A stretch of 64,000 nucleotides of DNA, taken from contig NZ_JBKTWO010000008.1 in NCBI RefSeq assembly GCF_047249845.1, positions 1-64,000 of the forward strand. Reading direction: 5' to 3'. The DNA comes from Thomasclavelia sp047249845 (lineage in GTDB: Bacteria; Bacillota_I; Bacilli_A; Erysipelotrichales; Coprobacillaceae). Below, in pieces: positions 27,943 to 39,000 of this stretch. The position numbers and the translations under genes were made by a program. Each line of letters begins with the position of its first letter. Positions within the stretch are counted from its first letter, which is position 1. Below the pieces are notes generated by a model, which made no database searches, was not told the DNA's origin, and saw nothing but the letters and a program-made list of their open reading frames with translations.

Positions 27943-28297
27943 AAAAAGCTCCCCTTTTTTATTTTCTTTTACTAACAGATCATGTTTATTAATTTCAATA
28001 TTTCTCATTATTTAATATTTCAAAAATGTATAAACAAATAATAAATTATAACCTTTTAATCTTTTTCTATTTTCAAAATAACGAAAAAAAGCAGCAATAA
28101 CAATATATTGGCTGAAGTTTGCAGTTTTTGGCTGAAATTTGCATTTTTCATCTTTCTATTAAATGTTATCAAAATTTTTCTATAATAAAAAGGTTCGATA
28201 ATTATTGAATATTTCAATAACATCAAACCTACTTTCTTAATTATCATTTATAAATAAATAATTAAATATTATATTTTTTCAACCTTCCTTTACATAT

Positions 28298-28357
28298 AAA
28301 AAGCAAGAAGAGCTTCAAGTTTTGCGAACTAGGACGAAGTCATTTTCTTGCCTTTTT
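28298..28357. terminator. Three-tier hairpin with T tails on both strands
   Basis: Outer arms AAAAAGCAAGAA and TTCTTGCCTTTTT, a middle stem GAGCTTC/GAAGTC with a bulge, and an inner AGTT/AACT closing TTGCG. It could be a bidirectional terminator or a small structured RNA. The minus-strand gene ending at 28501 already has a terminator at 28388. The rest of the 27943-28500 gap shows nothing convincing. Confidence 0.5.
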
Positions 28358-28387
28358 ATTTTATCATCCTCTCTTTCCTATGCAAAT

Positions 28388-28430
28388 AAAAAAACTGTTG
28401 ACTTGATACATGCTGTACTTTGTCAACAGT
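28388..28430 (-). terminator. Terminator of the riboswitch-controlled diguanylate cyclase
   Basis: ACTGTTGAC at 28394-28402 and GTCAACAGT at 28422-28430 form a perfect 9-bp stem. Six or more Ts follow on the minus strand. It lies 70 nt after the stop. Confidence 0.85.
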
Positions 28431-28500
28431 CTGAAACATAAATATCTATGTTTTTATCTAATATATCATAATTGTGTGATTCTTTATTAAATATACTTTT

Positions 28501-30930
28501 TTAACTTTTTAATGAGTTAGCAAACCTATAATCATTACGACCTTCTTTTTTTACCTCGTATAAAGCAAGATCAGCAAGCAGGTAAATATCATCATAATTT
28601 TGTTTTTCTCTAGAAAAGGCAATTCCAATACTTGTTGTTAAAGTATGCCTTTGACCATCTGAAATATTTCTCATCAAAAGTTTACAATACTTCTCAACCG
28701 CTTCCTGGCTTTTTGGATATTTCAAACCAATAACAAATTCATCACCACCAACGCGCCCAATGAAATCCGTTGGTCCAGTTGTAATTGTAATAGCATGCGC
28801 CAAGTTTTGTAATACCTGATCCCCATATAAATGACCATAAGTATCATTAATTGATTTAAAGTTATCAATATCTAAGATAATAAAAGCAAGATCATTATCA
28901 CTACTTTCTTTTAAGAAACCTTCTATAAGTTCACGACAAGCTGCTGAATTATAAACTTTAGTTAAACTATCTTTACTAGCTAAATTTTTCCAAAGTAATT
29001 GTTCTTCTTTTTGGGCTTGAATATCAGTAATCTTTCCAATAATATGTGTTATCTTGGCACTATCATTAAAAAGAGGTTGTAAAAATACTCTTTGCCAGCG
29101 CTTCGTTCCATCCTTAAATGTAACAAGTATTTCTTCATCATATGTTCTTTTTGATTCAAGTATTTTTTTCATTATTTCTATGCCTGGATGATCTTGTACC
29201 AAATAGTGATCTACTGACTTTTTGTCACTTAACAATTTTGCAGCTCCTCCACTTAATGACAAACGATCCGTTTGGACACTGTACTCAATAAAACAATCAC
29301 CTGAAAGATCACTAATTTGTTGAAAACGATTATATTCCTTAATAATTTTTTCATCATTTTTCTTATTACTATAAAATCTCGAAATCATATATGCTCCAGC
29401 TAAAATAATAATAAAACTTATAAATTGTATCTGATTATTATTAATATAACTTAATAAGGATGTATCCCCTTTTGCATATGTTCCATTTTTAAAGACAATT
29501 GATTGTATTTCATCATTTGTTACATTATCTATTCCTTTATTAAGAATATTTATAAGCGGAGTTGTGTTGTCTCTTACAGCCAGACAATTTTTTATCTTAG
29601 AACTAGTATTATGAGGAATAATTGTAATATTATTAAATTTATAAGCACTACTATAAAAAAGAGCAGTGTGACTTGTCAAATATGTATAATCAGCTTCCCC
29701 ATTATTAACAGCTTGAATACATTCTAATACAGTATCATAGAAACTTATATTTTTATTTTCTTCACTTGTATAATAAAGATTTTTTGATAATGCTAATCTT
29801 TTCCCTTTAATATTATTTGAATCTATACCAGTTCTCATAATAATTTGAATCTGTGAATCCAAGTAAGATCTTGAAAGTGAAAATCCATAGTTTTCTGCCA
29901 CATAAGATGACGTTATACCACCTGTAATCAAAATATTTTCATCACTAATTATTTTCATATATTCATCATAAGAATCTGTAAAATGATAATTGAATTTAAT
30001 ACCGCAAAGTTTACTAATATAATCAAGAACATCAATAGTTATCCCAGAATACCCATCTTTACCATACTTAGATTGAAAAGGTGCATTACCTCCCAATATA
30101 GCAACGTCTATTATAGGATTAGCTTTAATAAACTCTTTTTCTTTATCAGTTAAACTAAAATCAGCATTTTTTAATGAAAAATATTTTTCATGTAGTTCAC
30201 CCATAAAAGAGGGTTGTTCTTTGTTGAGTTTTGTCATACTTTCATTAAGTTGAATTATTAAATCAGTATTTCCTTTTGTAGTAACGAGATAAAAAGGACG
30301 TGGAGAAAATGTTGCAACTATCCGATAATTACCACTTATAGCTGCCTGTTCAGAAAATGCAATAGCCTCTATTTCATTATTATCTAAAGCCGCCTGCATA
30401 TTAGCTGTGGAATCAAAAAAATGTTGTTTGATTTCAATTCCATTCATTTTACCAAATTCTTTCAACTTTACATTTTCTTTTTTAGCTCCTGAAACAATAC
30501 CTACATTTAAATCTTTTAATGAATAAATATTTGTATCATTAATTCTTTCATTATCAGAAAGAACATATATAGCCATATTCCCCATACCATAATTTGTAGA
30601 TGTGTAATCATACATATCCGTCAATGATTCATCATAAATCATAGCACCCATCATATCAAGTTCACCTTTTTGAACTTTTTCCATAGCTACAGTAATCTGT
30701 TCATTTTCATCACCATCTAAAGTTACAAATTCAAATTCAAAATCAGTAAATCGTTCCAATTCTTTCAAATAATCATAAGTATAACCCGAATATATACCTT
30801 CGTTCGAGATTTCTGTCAAACCTTTTTGAATTGGGTATGCTACTTTTACTTTTGTTTTTGCTAAAACAGGAACACTAATCACAGATACTAACATTATTAA
30901 AACCATCATTACAGAGATCAGTTTCTTCAT
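28501..30930 (-). CDS. Diguanylate cyclase with two periplasmic-binding (SBP_bac_3) sensor domains, PAS and GGDEF
   Basis: 809 residues from the ATG at 30930, seven nt after GAAGGAG; a TTG eight codons upstream is unlikely. A signal/anchor segment (1-25) is followed by two amino-acid-binding-protein-like SBP_bac_3 modules (about 30-260 and 275-500), a membrane segment (about 512-530), PAS (545-650) and GGDEF (655-808). DSLTKVYNS and RVGGDEF are intact. GPTD stands where RxxD would be, so there is no classical inhibitory site. It should link external amino-acid or small-solute sensing to c-di-GMP synthesis. A c-di-GMP-I riboswitch and a terminator in its leader mean its own product probably controls it, replacing allosteric feedback by transcriptional feedback. 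Confidence 0.92.
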   Translation of the reverse strand: MKKLISVMMVLIMLVSVISVPVLAKTKVKVAYPIQKGLTEISNEGIYSGYTYDYLKELERFTDFEFEFVTLDGDENEQITVAMEKVQKGELDMMGAMIYDESLTDMYDYTSTNYGMGNMAIYVLSDNERINDTNIYSLKDLNVGIVSGAKKENVKLKEFGKMNGIEIKQHFFDSTANMQAALDNNEIEAIAFSEQAAISGNYRIVATFSPRPFYLVTTKGNTDLIIQLNESMTKLNKEQPSFMGELHEKYFSLKNADFSLTDKEKEFIKANPIIDVAILGGNAPFQSKYGKDGYSGITIDVLDYISKLCGIKFNYHFTDSYDEYMKIISDENILITGGITSSYVAENYGFSLSRSYLDSQIQIIMRTGIDSNNIKGKRLALSKNLYYTSEENKNISFYDTVLECIQAVNNGEADYTYLTSHTALFYSSAYKFNNITIIPHNTSSKIKNCLAVRDNTTPLINILNKGIDNVTNDEIQSIVFKNGTYAKGDTSLLSYINNNQIQFISFIIILAGAYMISRFYSNKKNDEKIIKEYNRFQQISDLSGDCFIEYSVQTDRLSLSGGAAKLLSDKKSVDHYLVQDHPGIEIMKKILESKRTYDEEILVTFKDGTKRWQRVFLQPLFNDSAKITHIIGKITDIQAQKEEQLLWKNLASKDSLTKVYNSAACRELIEGFLKESSDNDLAFIILDIDNFKSINDTYGHLYGDQVLQNLAHAITITTGPTDFIGRVGGDEFVIGLKYPKSQEAVEKYCKLLMRNISDGQRHTLTTSIGIAFSREKQNYDDIYLLADLALYEVKKEGRNDYRFANSLKS

Positions 30931-30977
30931 TAATATACTCCTTCTATATAACAAAATATGTCTTTATTTGCAGTCAC

Positions 30978-31007
30978 AAAAAAAGACATATTGAAAACAC
31001 TATATGT
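30978..31007 (-). terminator. Riboswitch expression-platform terminator
   Basis: ACATAT at 30986-30991 pairs with ATATGT at 31002-31007. On the minus strand a run of seven Ts follows. It sits between the aptamer and the ATG at 30930. The stem is short but well placed. Confidence 0.6.
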
Positions 31008-31032
31008 TAGGAATTCAAAAGATTACTTTTTT

Positions 31033-31095
31033 CTGCAACTGGCTGCCATTCCAGGCCCTATAGCTTTGCGTCACTACTTTTCAATAGTTTTGCCT
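31033..31095 (-). ncRNA. c-di-GMP-I (GEMM-I) riboswitch aptamer
   Basis: On the minus strand the aptamer begins GGCAAAACTATTG, then GTGACGCAAAGCTATAGGG, CCTGGAATGGCAGCC and AGTTGCAG. The GACGCAAAGC box, the GGGCCT following it, the AATGGCAGCC receptor strand and the closing GGCAA/TTGC P1 helix match the GEMM-I consensus. It controls the SBP-PAS-GGDEF gene. A TATTATA-like -10 lies near 31106. Confidence 0.9.
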
Positions 31096-31375
31096 ATGAG
31101 TATATAATACGTTCTTATGAATATAAAAGTCAATAAAAACTAGTATTAAAATATTTCTCTTAATCTATCCTTAAACCTCTTTTTCAAAAACAATAGAAAA
31201 TCCTAAAACTCATTTTAATACTAACCCTACACATGTTAAATAACACAAAAATGCATATCAACCACCTTTTTAATATATACTTGATTAATATAAGTATCTG
31301 CTTTATAACAACTTTATAATAATTCTATACGTACACTAAAAAAATCTTTCTACAAAAATTAAAACTATTCTTTTT

Positions 31376-31537
31376 TTAAAAATAGTTCCAATACCATTTA
31401 TCATTCGATAAAATCAAACCATAACTCATTGAAATTCCAATATTTTTTTGATAAACACCAATAACATATCCAGTAGCTAATCCAAGTATCATACATCTAA
31501 AAATACATAAAATAACAAGGTCATTACTTTTCTTCAT
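31376..31537 (-). CDS. Possible 53-residue membrane peptide or gene remnant
   Basis: The ATG at 31537 opens a frame MKKSNDLVILCIFRCMILGL, then ATGYVIGVYQKNIGISMSYG, ending at the TAA at 31376. The Gly-spaced hydrophobic segment resembles small glycine-zipper membrane proteins, but it is shorter than those I know and has no good ribosome site. It sits in decayed DNA. It could be a truncated remnant. Confidence 0.3.
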   Translation of the reverse strand: MKKSNDLVILCIFRCMILGLATGYVIGVYQKNIGISMSYGLILSNDKWYWNYF

Positions 31538-31559
31538 AAATCTTAATTAGTATTACAAT

Positions 31560-32085
31560 TTCAACCATAAAGCTAGTCGTACATCACCAATATTGCTTTT
31601 AGTTACCGAATGAATATAGTATTGCTGCTATATCTGAAAGTACTATTGCCCTGAATACCTCATCACCCCCGCTGTATTATTAGCATGTCTGAGTGAACGA
31701 AGCCACCACCATCCTTGTTCATCAAGATCCGCTTCTATCTTGCTATTATTTTTACCTTTTCTTTGAAACCAATATTTTTACCAGGATTATATAATAATGA
31801 ACTACTATCACCAAAATATTTACAAACTACTTCCTTGTTGATAATAAGAATATTTTATCTTCTCCACATTTTTAACCATACCATTGATTATCTTAATTTT
31901 TATTTATAACTAGCATTATTTTTTCTTGCTCAACTCTATTAAACTTATTATATAAATCATTATCTAGATATTTTCTTAATTCGCAATTAGCCCAAGTTAT
32001 AATTAAAGCTACATTGTTTTGTATATCTAATACTAACCAACTATAATTACCAAATAATATCTTATCTCCTACTTGCGTTTTTCAT
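31560..32085 (-). pseudogene. Decayed DUF6273-type protein
   Basis: Frames on the minus strand give DKILFGNYSWLVLDIQNNVA followed by LII, then TWANCELRKYLDNDLYNKFN, then EQEKIMLVINKN-stop-DNQWYG, DKIFLLS, and finally GWWWLRS. The order W.VLDIQNN - TWxxCELRKYLN - EKI - IFLLS - WWLRSPG is the DUF6273 pattern seen in many gut Firmicutes surface proteins. Several stops and frameshifts break it. The stretch 31110-31375 upstream of the small ORF shows nothing. Confidence 0.75.
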
Positions 32086-32149
32086 CTTCTAGAAAATCTC
32101 TTTTTCCTATATTATATCTACTAATAATTTATTATATATCCGACAAACA

Positions 32150-32250
32150 AAAAAGAGAGAATATTTTATTATTTCCCTCTTTCAACATCCAATTTTTATT
32201 ATCTAAATACTTATACTATTGATCTTAAATTTCTATATTTAGATAATAAA
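32150..32250 (-). terminator. Inverted repeats downstream of the acetyltransferase
   Basis: A perfect inverted repeat of about 15 bp (32194-32208 and 32236-32250, TATTTAGATAATAAA) lies just after the stop at 32255. A second, weaker hairpin with AAAGAGGG / CTCTCTTTT (32150-32184) ends in a T run on the minus strand. Together they probably terminate the gene. Confidence 0.5.
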
Positions 32251-32254
32251 TTAT

Positions 32255-32887
32255 TTAAAACTTATTAAAATAACTCTGTAATTTTTCTACAAACTCTCCA
32301 ATATGTATTCCATCTACAAATGAATGATGAACTTGTACTGAAATTGGAATTATAATTCTTTTATCTTTCTCATAATATTTTCCCCAATCAAAAAGTGGTG
32401 TTGCATTATCCTTCTTTCCTGAATTTGTGTGAGAAATATGAGTAAATGTAACCCAGGGCATTGAAGAACATTGAAATACGTCATTTCCCAAAGGTCCAGT
32501 GAAATATTCCTTTTGTTCATTTACTGTCTTCATCGCTAACTCACAATATTCTTTCAAATCATCTATCATAGGTACATTAACTACTTTAAATAACTTAGTG
32601 TCTTTATCAAGATATGTAAACGCAGTATCTATCTTTTCAAATAGTATCACCTGTCCATCTAAAAAACGATAACGAAATGCTTCTATCTCATTTGCACATT
32701 TACAGACAGCATAAACCATTGCTAATGTAAAAGAAAGTCCCTCTTGTTCCTTTACCATGCGTTTAAAATTTGTGATATCGGCTTCAAATGTTACACAAAA
32801 TGCTGGTTCAACACTATTTCTAAAAACCATACAGTGCATTGCTCTATTCCAAGTTTTTTCATCAATCACTTTATATTGATTAGACAT
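32255..32887 (-). CDS. CatA-like chloramphenicol acetyltransferase family protein
   Basis: 210 residues, the usual CAT length; ATG at 32887. The catalytic signature HHSFVDGIHIGEF near the C-terminus carries the conserved HHxxxDG. SSMPWVTFTHI and TPLFDWGKYYEKD match the CAT substrate and CoA regions. CAT trimers transfer acetyl from acetyl-CoA to the 3-OH of chloramphenicol. The sequence departs from classical plasmid CatA proteins at several places (for example PLFDWGKY rather than PIFTIGKY), so it may be a CatA-like O-acetyltransferase with another acceptor. It stands alone, flanked by decayed DNA, with no visible insertion sequence ends next to it. Family is confident; resistance is not proven. 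Confidence 0.88.
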   Translation of the reverse strand: MSNQYKVIDEKTWNRAMHCMVFRNSVEPAFCVTFEADITNFKRMVKEQEGLSFTLAMVYAVCKCANEIEAFRYRFLDGQVILFEKIDTAFTYLDKDTKLFKVVNVPMIDDLKEYCELAMKTVNEQKEYFTGPLGNDVFQCSSMPWVTFTHISHTNSGKKDNATPLFDWGKYYEKDKRIIIPISVQVHHSFVDGIHIGEFVEKLQSYFNKF

Positions 32888-33034
32888 ATCTTTAATCCTC
32901 CAATTTCTAAACTTTTATTATTTACAGTATAATACTTTTTTCAAATTTATGATCCTATAAATATAATTTTATTTATTATTATCTAATTATTTTTATAGTA
33001 AATATTCTATCTAAATATTAAATGTCCAAAAGAT

Positions 33035-33086
33035 AAAAAAAGAACTGTATAAAATGATTTTTATTTATATCATTTTTTACAGTTCT
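33035..33086 (-). terminator. Terminator of the GH31 gene
   Basis: AGAACTGT at 33041-33048 and ACAGTTCT at 33079-33086, with an inner AAATGAT/ATCATTT pairing, form a long hairpin. Seven Ts follow on the minus strand. It is 9 nt after the stop. Confidence 0.88.
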
Positions 33087-33094
33087 CTATAAAA

Positions 33095-36000
33095 TTAATC
33101 TTCTTTACGTCTACGATACATAATCATTCCAGCCAAACTTATAATTCCTAATCCAGTAAATAATCCTAATAAATTATCATCACCTGTCTTAGTTGCATTT
33201 ACTTTACTGTCTCCTGGTTTTACGGTTTCAGCAGGAACATTTGTATTATTCTCTACTGGTGGATTATTTGAATTTGTTACTAATCCTTCTATTGCTTTTG
33301 TTAATCCACTTACTGCATCGTTTATTTCTTCTTGTGTTGCTTCTGAATTATTAAATACTTCATTTGCTTTTAATAATTCCGGTTCAAGTAATGCCCATGA
33401 AGCTGCTGTGTAATTAGCCTTATTCATTCCATTAGCCTGATTGATTAAATCGTTTAATAAGTCTTTATTTGGTTTCAATCTTAAGTTAACAAATGCTTTT
33501 ACTAGTTCACCATATGCTTCATCTACTTCTGCCTTCATTGCATTATCATTTGACAATACTTCGTTTACTTTAGGTAACACTTCTTGTAAAGCTTTCCATG
33601 ATAGTTCTGTGTAATCACTTGCTGTTAATCCTGCGATTTGATCCATCATCTTTTGTAATGCAAGCTTATCACCTTTATAGAATTCCAGCATTTGCATTAC
33701 ACTAGCTAGTCTATCAAATGCATTGTCTACTTCTTCTTGAGAAGCTCTTGGATTATTAAATACTGTTTGAGCATTTGCTAAAGCTGTCTTGAATTCACTA
33801 GCAACTGCTGGAACAACTTTATCTAACTGTTCTTGAGTAACTTTACCAGCCATATCAATAGCAATTGATAATGCTATTTTATTAGTATCTGGTAATTGAG
33901 CTTCTACTAAAGAATCTACTGCAGTTTGTAATGAACTTACCATGTTATCAACTTCAGCTTGAGTAACATCTTCTTTAATTAGTAATTCTTTTGCTAAAGT
34001 TAATACTTCCTGCATTGCTTTCCAGCTTTCTGCTGTGTAATCTTCTTCATTCAATGCTTCTGCCATCTGAATTACACTATTAAGTGCATCTTTATTAACA
34101 GCTGCCTTAATTCCATAAATATTCATTTCTGCAATTCTTGCATACTTATTATCTTCATCTGCAATTCTTCCAACTGCTTCTAATGCTATCAATTTAATAT
34201 ATCTAGCCTTTACACCATTTAATTCTGCTGGAACATTTACGTTTACTTTTTGTCTATATTCATCAGCCTCAACTGTACCTTCAGTAACCTTTTCCCAGTT
34301 TTCTTTATCCATACTTGTATAAATCTCATATTTTGTGATACCACCATTAGGAATAGTATGAGAAATAAATTCTAATTTATCTAACTCATAAACATCATCT
34401 AATGTAATTACAACATCTTTTGGTAAAGATGCCTGATTACCACTGTATGGAGATTCCCAATAAGTTTCTAGATTACCATCAAACATTCTATCAGCTACAT
34501 TTGATTCACTATATAAAGCTTCTGCATTTGTAACTGCTTTATTTAATAATGTATCAGCTTCACGTCCATTTACTTCGATTTCAGCTATTGTAAGCATATT
34601 TGTAACAGGTGTTTTATCTGCTTTGTTGGCAGTTAAGAATGTTACATCAATTCTATCTACAGTTTTTTTACAATCAAAGTTAAATTCATATATAGCCTGT
34701 TTATCAGAAATAACTACTTCATTACCTTTTGTACCATCTGTATAGACTAATTGTGCTTTAGCACTTGTCAAATATCCATTACCTTCATTAGCATTGTATA
34801 CCATTAATTGATCTACATATGCCTTTTCTTTTAAATCAAAATGCATTGTCAATGGCAATGTTACATATTCAGGAAGTTTTCCATCTTCACCATGGTTAGA
34901 AGCAACATCCCATAAGAATTCGAAATCTCTTGCTCCAGAACCTTCTTTATTACCATCAAATAGTTTAGTATAACCGTTAGCTTTTCCATTCTGAATTAAT
35001 TTTTCAATATTTGTTCCATCATCATTTGGTAAAAACTCATTTGTCATAGTAATATCAAAATCATCTAATCCAAAATTAATCTTTGTACCTGCTTGACCAT
35101 CATATAATTTGATATTATCAATCCAGAATTTAGCAGCTTTTGACTCATTGTTAACTAAATAAATCTTACCAATATTCTCAGGTGCTACTGCAGTTGAGCG
35201 GAATCCAAAATTATCAGCAATGACATACTCTTTACCAGCTTCATCTGTAGCTGTAGCACTCCATTTTTTAGCTTCTAAATCAATCGTTGCAGTTATATGA
35301 TAATACTCATCTTTATTAAATTTTAAATTACTTTGAACAAATGTACTACCATTGTGAGCTCCAAATGTTCCATCTTTATACATGCGAATAACTACTGGCA
35401 TTTGACTATATGCTGTGTAGTTAGAATCACTGCTTCCAAGTGCCACTACTGCATTTGTTTGATTTGGTGATAAAGTAGTAACCATATCAAATTCAACAGT
35501 AGTAATTGATCCTTTACTAGGTCCAATAGCTCGTTTAGCAGATACTGATCCACTTGAATTAGCACCTACAGCTACTAATGCAGTATCTGAAGGTTGTAAT
35601 CCAACACCACTAGCAACAGCGTTTGGTCCGTATAATGATATTTTACTTAAGTCAATCACATTATCAGTAATAGCTGCAATATCAGTTTTTGCTTTCATTG
35701 TAATCGAAGCAACAACTTCACTTCCACTATATACTTCCTTATCTCCACGATTTACAAATGCTAAGTTGACATATGCTGTTCCATCTTCATAAGTTTTATT
35801 AACAGATAAATTTTCCATCTGTTTGATCGCTTCACCTTGTTCAATACTTACAAACTCTAATAGTGAAGGATCATAATTGATTATCTCACCAAGTGCATTT
35901 ACATTATCAGCATCATCTGTAGTTACATTGATCGTAAATGTATCTCCTGCTTTCAAACTTTCTACATTTGGTACTAATGCTGCTCTACCAGTTGCAACAT

Positions 36001-39000
36001 CATCTTTCTTTGTTCCACCATCTAGTTTATACATTGTAAATGTGTAATCATAAACATCGTATATACCATTCATATTGATATCTAAGCCATAATTTTTGAT
36101 CTGGCTAGTAAATGTAGGTTCATCTTTATCCGATAGACCTTTATAGTTGAGCATATTTGTATAATCCGCATCTGTTACTTGATCTCTTTCCTGAGTTGAA
36201 ATACTTCCTATTTCAAATGGTTTACGTCCTTCTGTTGCAATAACTTTAATTTCACTTGCCGCAAAGAAAGTATTATAAGATTCTCTTGGAATAAAGCTTA
36301 GATAACGTGCTGGTCCAACATTATCAATCGTCTTCACTGTAGCATCGAGAGGCCATTGTAATGTTCTTACTTCACTCCAATGAACACCATCAAGACTTGT
36401 CTTGAATTCCATCTTCGTTACAGTTCCTTGACCTGCATCATCTCTTGGATAATATTCAATCTTTTCAATATTATATCCTTTTCCATAATCTACAGTCAGT
36501 TCTTCATTAATACCACCATTATTAGAATGGAATCCATTATCCCCTACTTGGAGTATATTATCAAAAGCCAATTCTGGATTATGTGAACCCCAGATTTTTC
36601 CGGTCCAATTAATATCTACCGGTGTTGGCGTATTCCTCCATGGATCCAGTAATGAACGTGTCTTTATTTCTTCACTCCATGGTGAATATCCATCTTTATT
36701 TCTTGCTCGTACCTGATAAGTGTGCTCTGAATCATATTCCAAATCAATGTGATTATAAATCCTTGCATCTAATACAGTATTAACAACACCATCAACTAAG
36801 ACTTCATAGCTTGTTGCACCTTCTACTTCATCCCATGTTACTGTAATACTAGTTGGTGTTTTAGATTCTTCTGGAGCAGTAAAGTTTGCTGGCACTGCTA
36901 ATTCAGAATTTTCTTTATCTTGCATATGTAATGCTTCACTATCATTTACAAAACCTTTTACAATCAACGTTTGTGCATTTTCATTAACATCTGTTTTAGG
37001 GAATGAAACATAAAGTTTTGGCGTTGTTGTAATTGCTGTATCTTTAAAAACTTCTCCATCCTTTGAATACTTATTCAAGTTTGGCGCTTCATCATAGAAC
37101 CATACTGCTTCATTTTTAGCAGCTCTCTCTTCAAAATCAGCATAAGAGTCTGCTTTTGCTAAATTCACATCACTGTTACCATTCTTAGCTGTTAGTGCTT
37201 CTGGTTCTTGTGATACATTGACTACAAATGTAGAATGTCTATTAGAATCATAACCTTTATAATTACCTTTTGATGGTTCAATTGTTAAAGTTGCAACATC
37301 ACCATCTACTACGGATTTCATATGTGTTGTTACTTTTCCACCATAATCTCTTGTACCATCTTCAGTAATATCTAATGAAATACCATCATCTTCAACTAAA
37401 TCAAAAGAGGTTTCTTTATGTGGATAGAATTCAATAATTCTTCTAGTTTTATCTAATCCTTTTTCATTTCCCTCACTTGATGCCATCGGATTGTTATTTT
37501 CTTCATACATTGGAATAATTGAACCATTCTTAACAAATAATGGTAGTTTCCAAATTGGTGCATCAAGATTATTAAGAACTTGTCCGCCAAGATATTGTTT
37601 ACCTGTAAAATAATCAATCCATGTATCAGATGTATTTGGTAAATAAATACCGTTTCTAATATCATTTCCTACACTATCAGCATTTGTATTTTGATAAATT
37701 GGTGCAACTAAGAAATTATCACCAAACATATATTGATATTGTGTTGCTGTTGAATATGTGTAATCATTTTCCTCTTCTAAGAACATTGCACGAATCATTG
37801 GTAAACCATCTACTGATTCATGAGCATATGTATAGATATATGGCATAAGCTGCGCTTTTAACTTTAGATACATACGATTAATAGAAATATATGGATCATC
37901 AGAAATATAAGGTTTTTTTGCTTTTGATCCCCAGCCATCCATATCAAGCATTGTCTGTGTAAATGTCTTGAACTGTAAATCACGTGTTGTAATTAGGTCA
38001 CTTCCACCTGCAATACCGTCAACATCACTACCAATATTAGGATTTCCACTTAATGACTGCCCAATATATGTTGGAATATGGAAGCGAATGTATTCCCAGT
38101 TACCACCTGTTTGATCCCCAGTCCAAATACTTGCATAACGCTGGAAACCTGCCCAACCATCTAGTGAAACTAGCGTTGGACGCTGTCCATTTGTTGATAA
38201 AATGTTGTATCCATCCATAACCGAATTCATTGCCATAGAATATCCTTGACCTACCCATGCAACATCAGTTTTTAACGCAGATACACCACCATTAGCCACT
38301 TCTTTTGAGAAATCACGCAAAGTTTGGAATCCTTGATAACGTGAGTCTCTTTCAGAAGAATCTGGTGTCAAAGCCGCCTGTGTCCATAATCCTGAACGAA
38401 CTCCTTTAGATTCTGTATACTCTGTGAATTTAGATAAGTTCGAAACATTAGCGTCGATAACTGCATCCCTACGTTCTGTATCTTCACCTGCAGCTCTCTT
38501 TTGATAATATCCATTTTGTCCATATCCACATCCATAACCATCGTTTGGTACGAACCACCCTAATGGCATATCATTATCGACATGTCCATCAACTACTGCT
38601 CTTGCAGAGAATTTATAAGTACTGTCATCAATCTTCCCTTTAAATAAATCCGCATCAAATGTTGGACCTTCATTATTTAATGACTCTGCAGCAACCCCTT
38701 CAGGAATTCTATAACCTTCTGCTGCACCTAACTCTTTATATCTCTTTCCATCTTCTAATACCCATTTATCTGATGCAGTTCCATCTTGCCAACCATCACG
38801 ATTATAACAATTTAAATGCGCCAAATAAAATGCATATTCTGGTAATAATAAAGGATTTCCAGTAACATCATAATACCCATTTATTAATGTTTTTGCAGTA
38901 TTAGCTGCATTTTCTTCATCAGAAACAAAATAGTATGCATCAAATTCTGCTTCATTGTGTGTTGTCTTTACGTCTTTAATACCATTACCAAAATTATAAC

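Noticed and set aside
28056..28247. 63-codon minus-strand ORF between two cyclase genes
   Set aside because: No ribosome site and no recognisable motif; hydrophobic AT-rich composition only.
28298..28357. Second c-di-GMP riboswitch
   Set aside because: It contains GTTCGCAAAAC but lacks the GACGCAAAGC box, the receptor strand and the P1 context of GEMM-I.
31715..31909. 64-codon plus-strand ORF
   Set aside because: Antisense to the DUF6273 remnant, whose frames match a known pattern.
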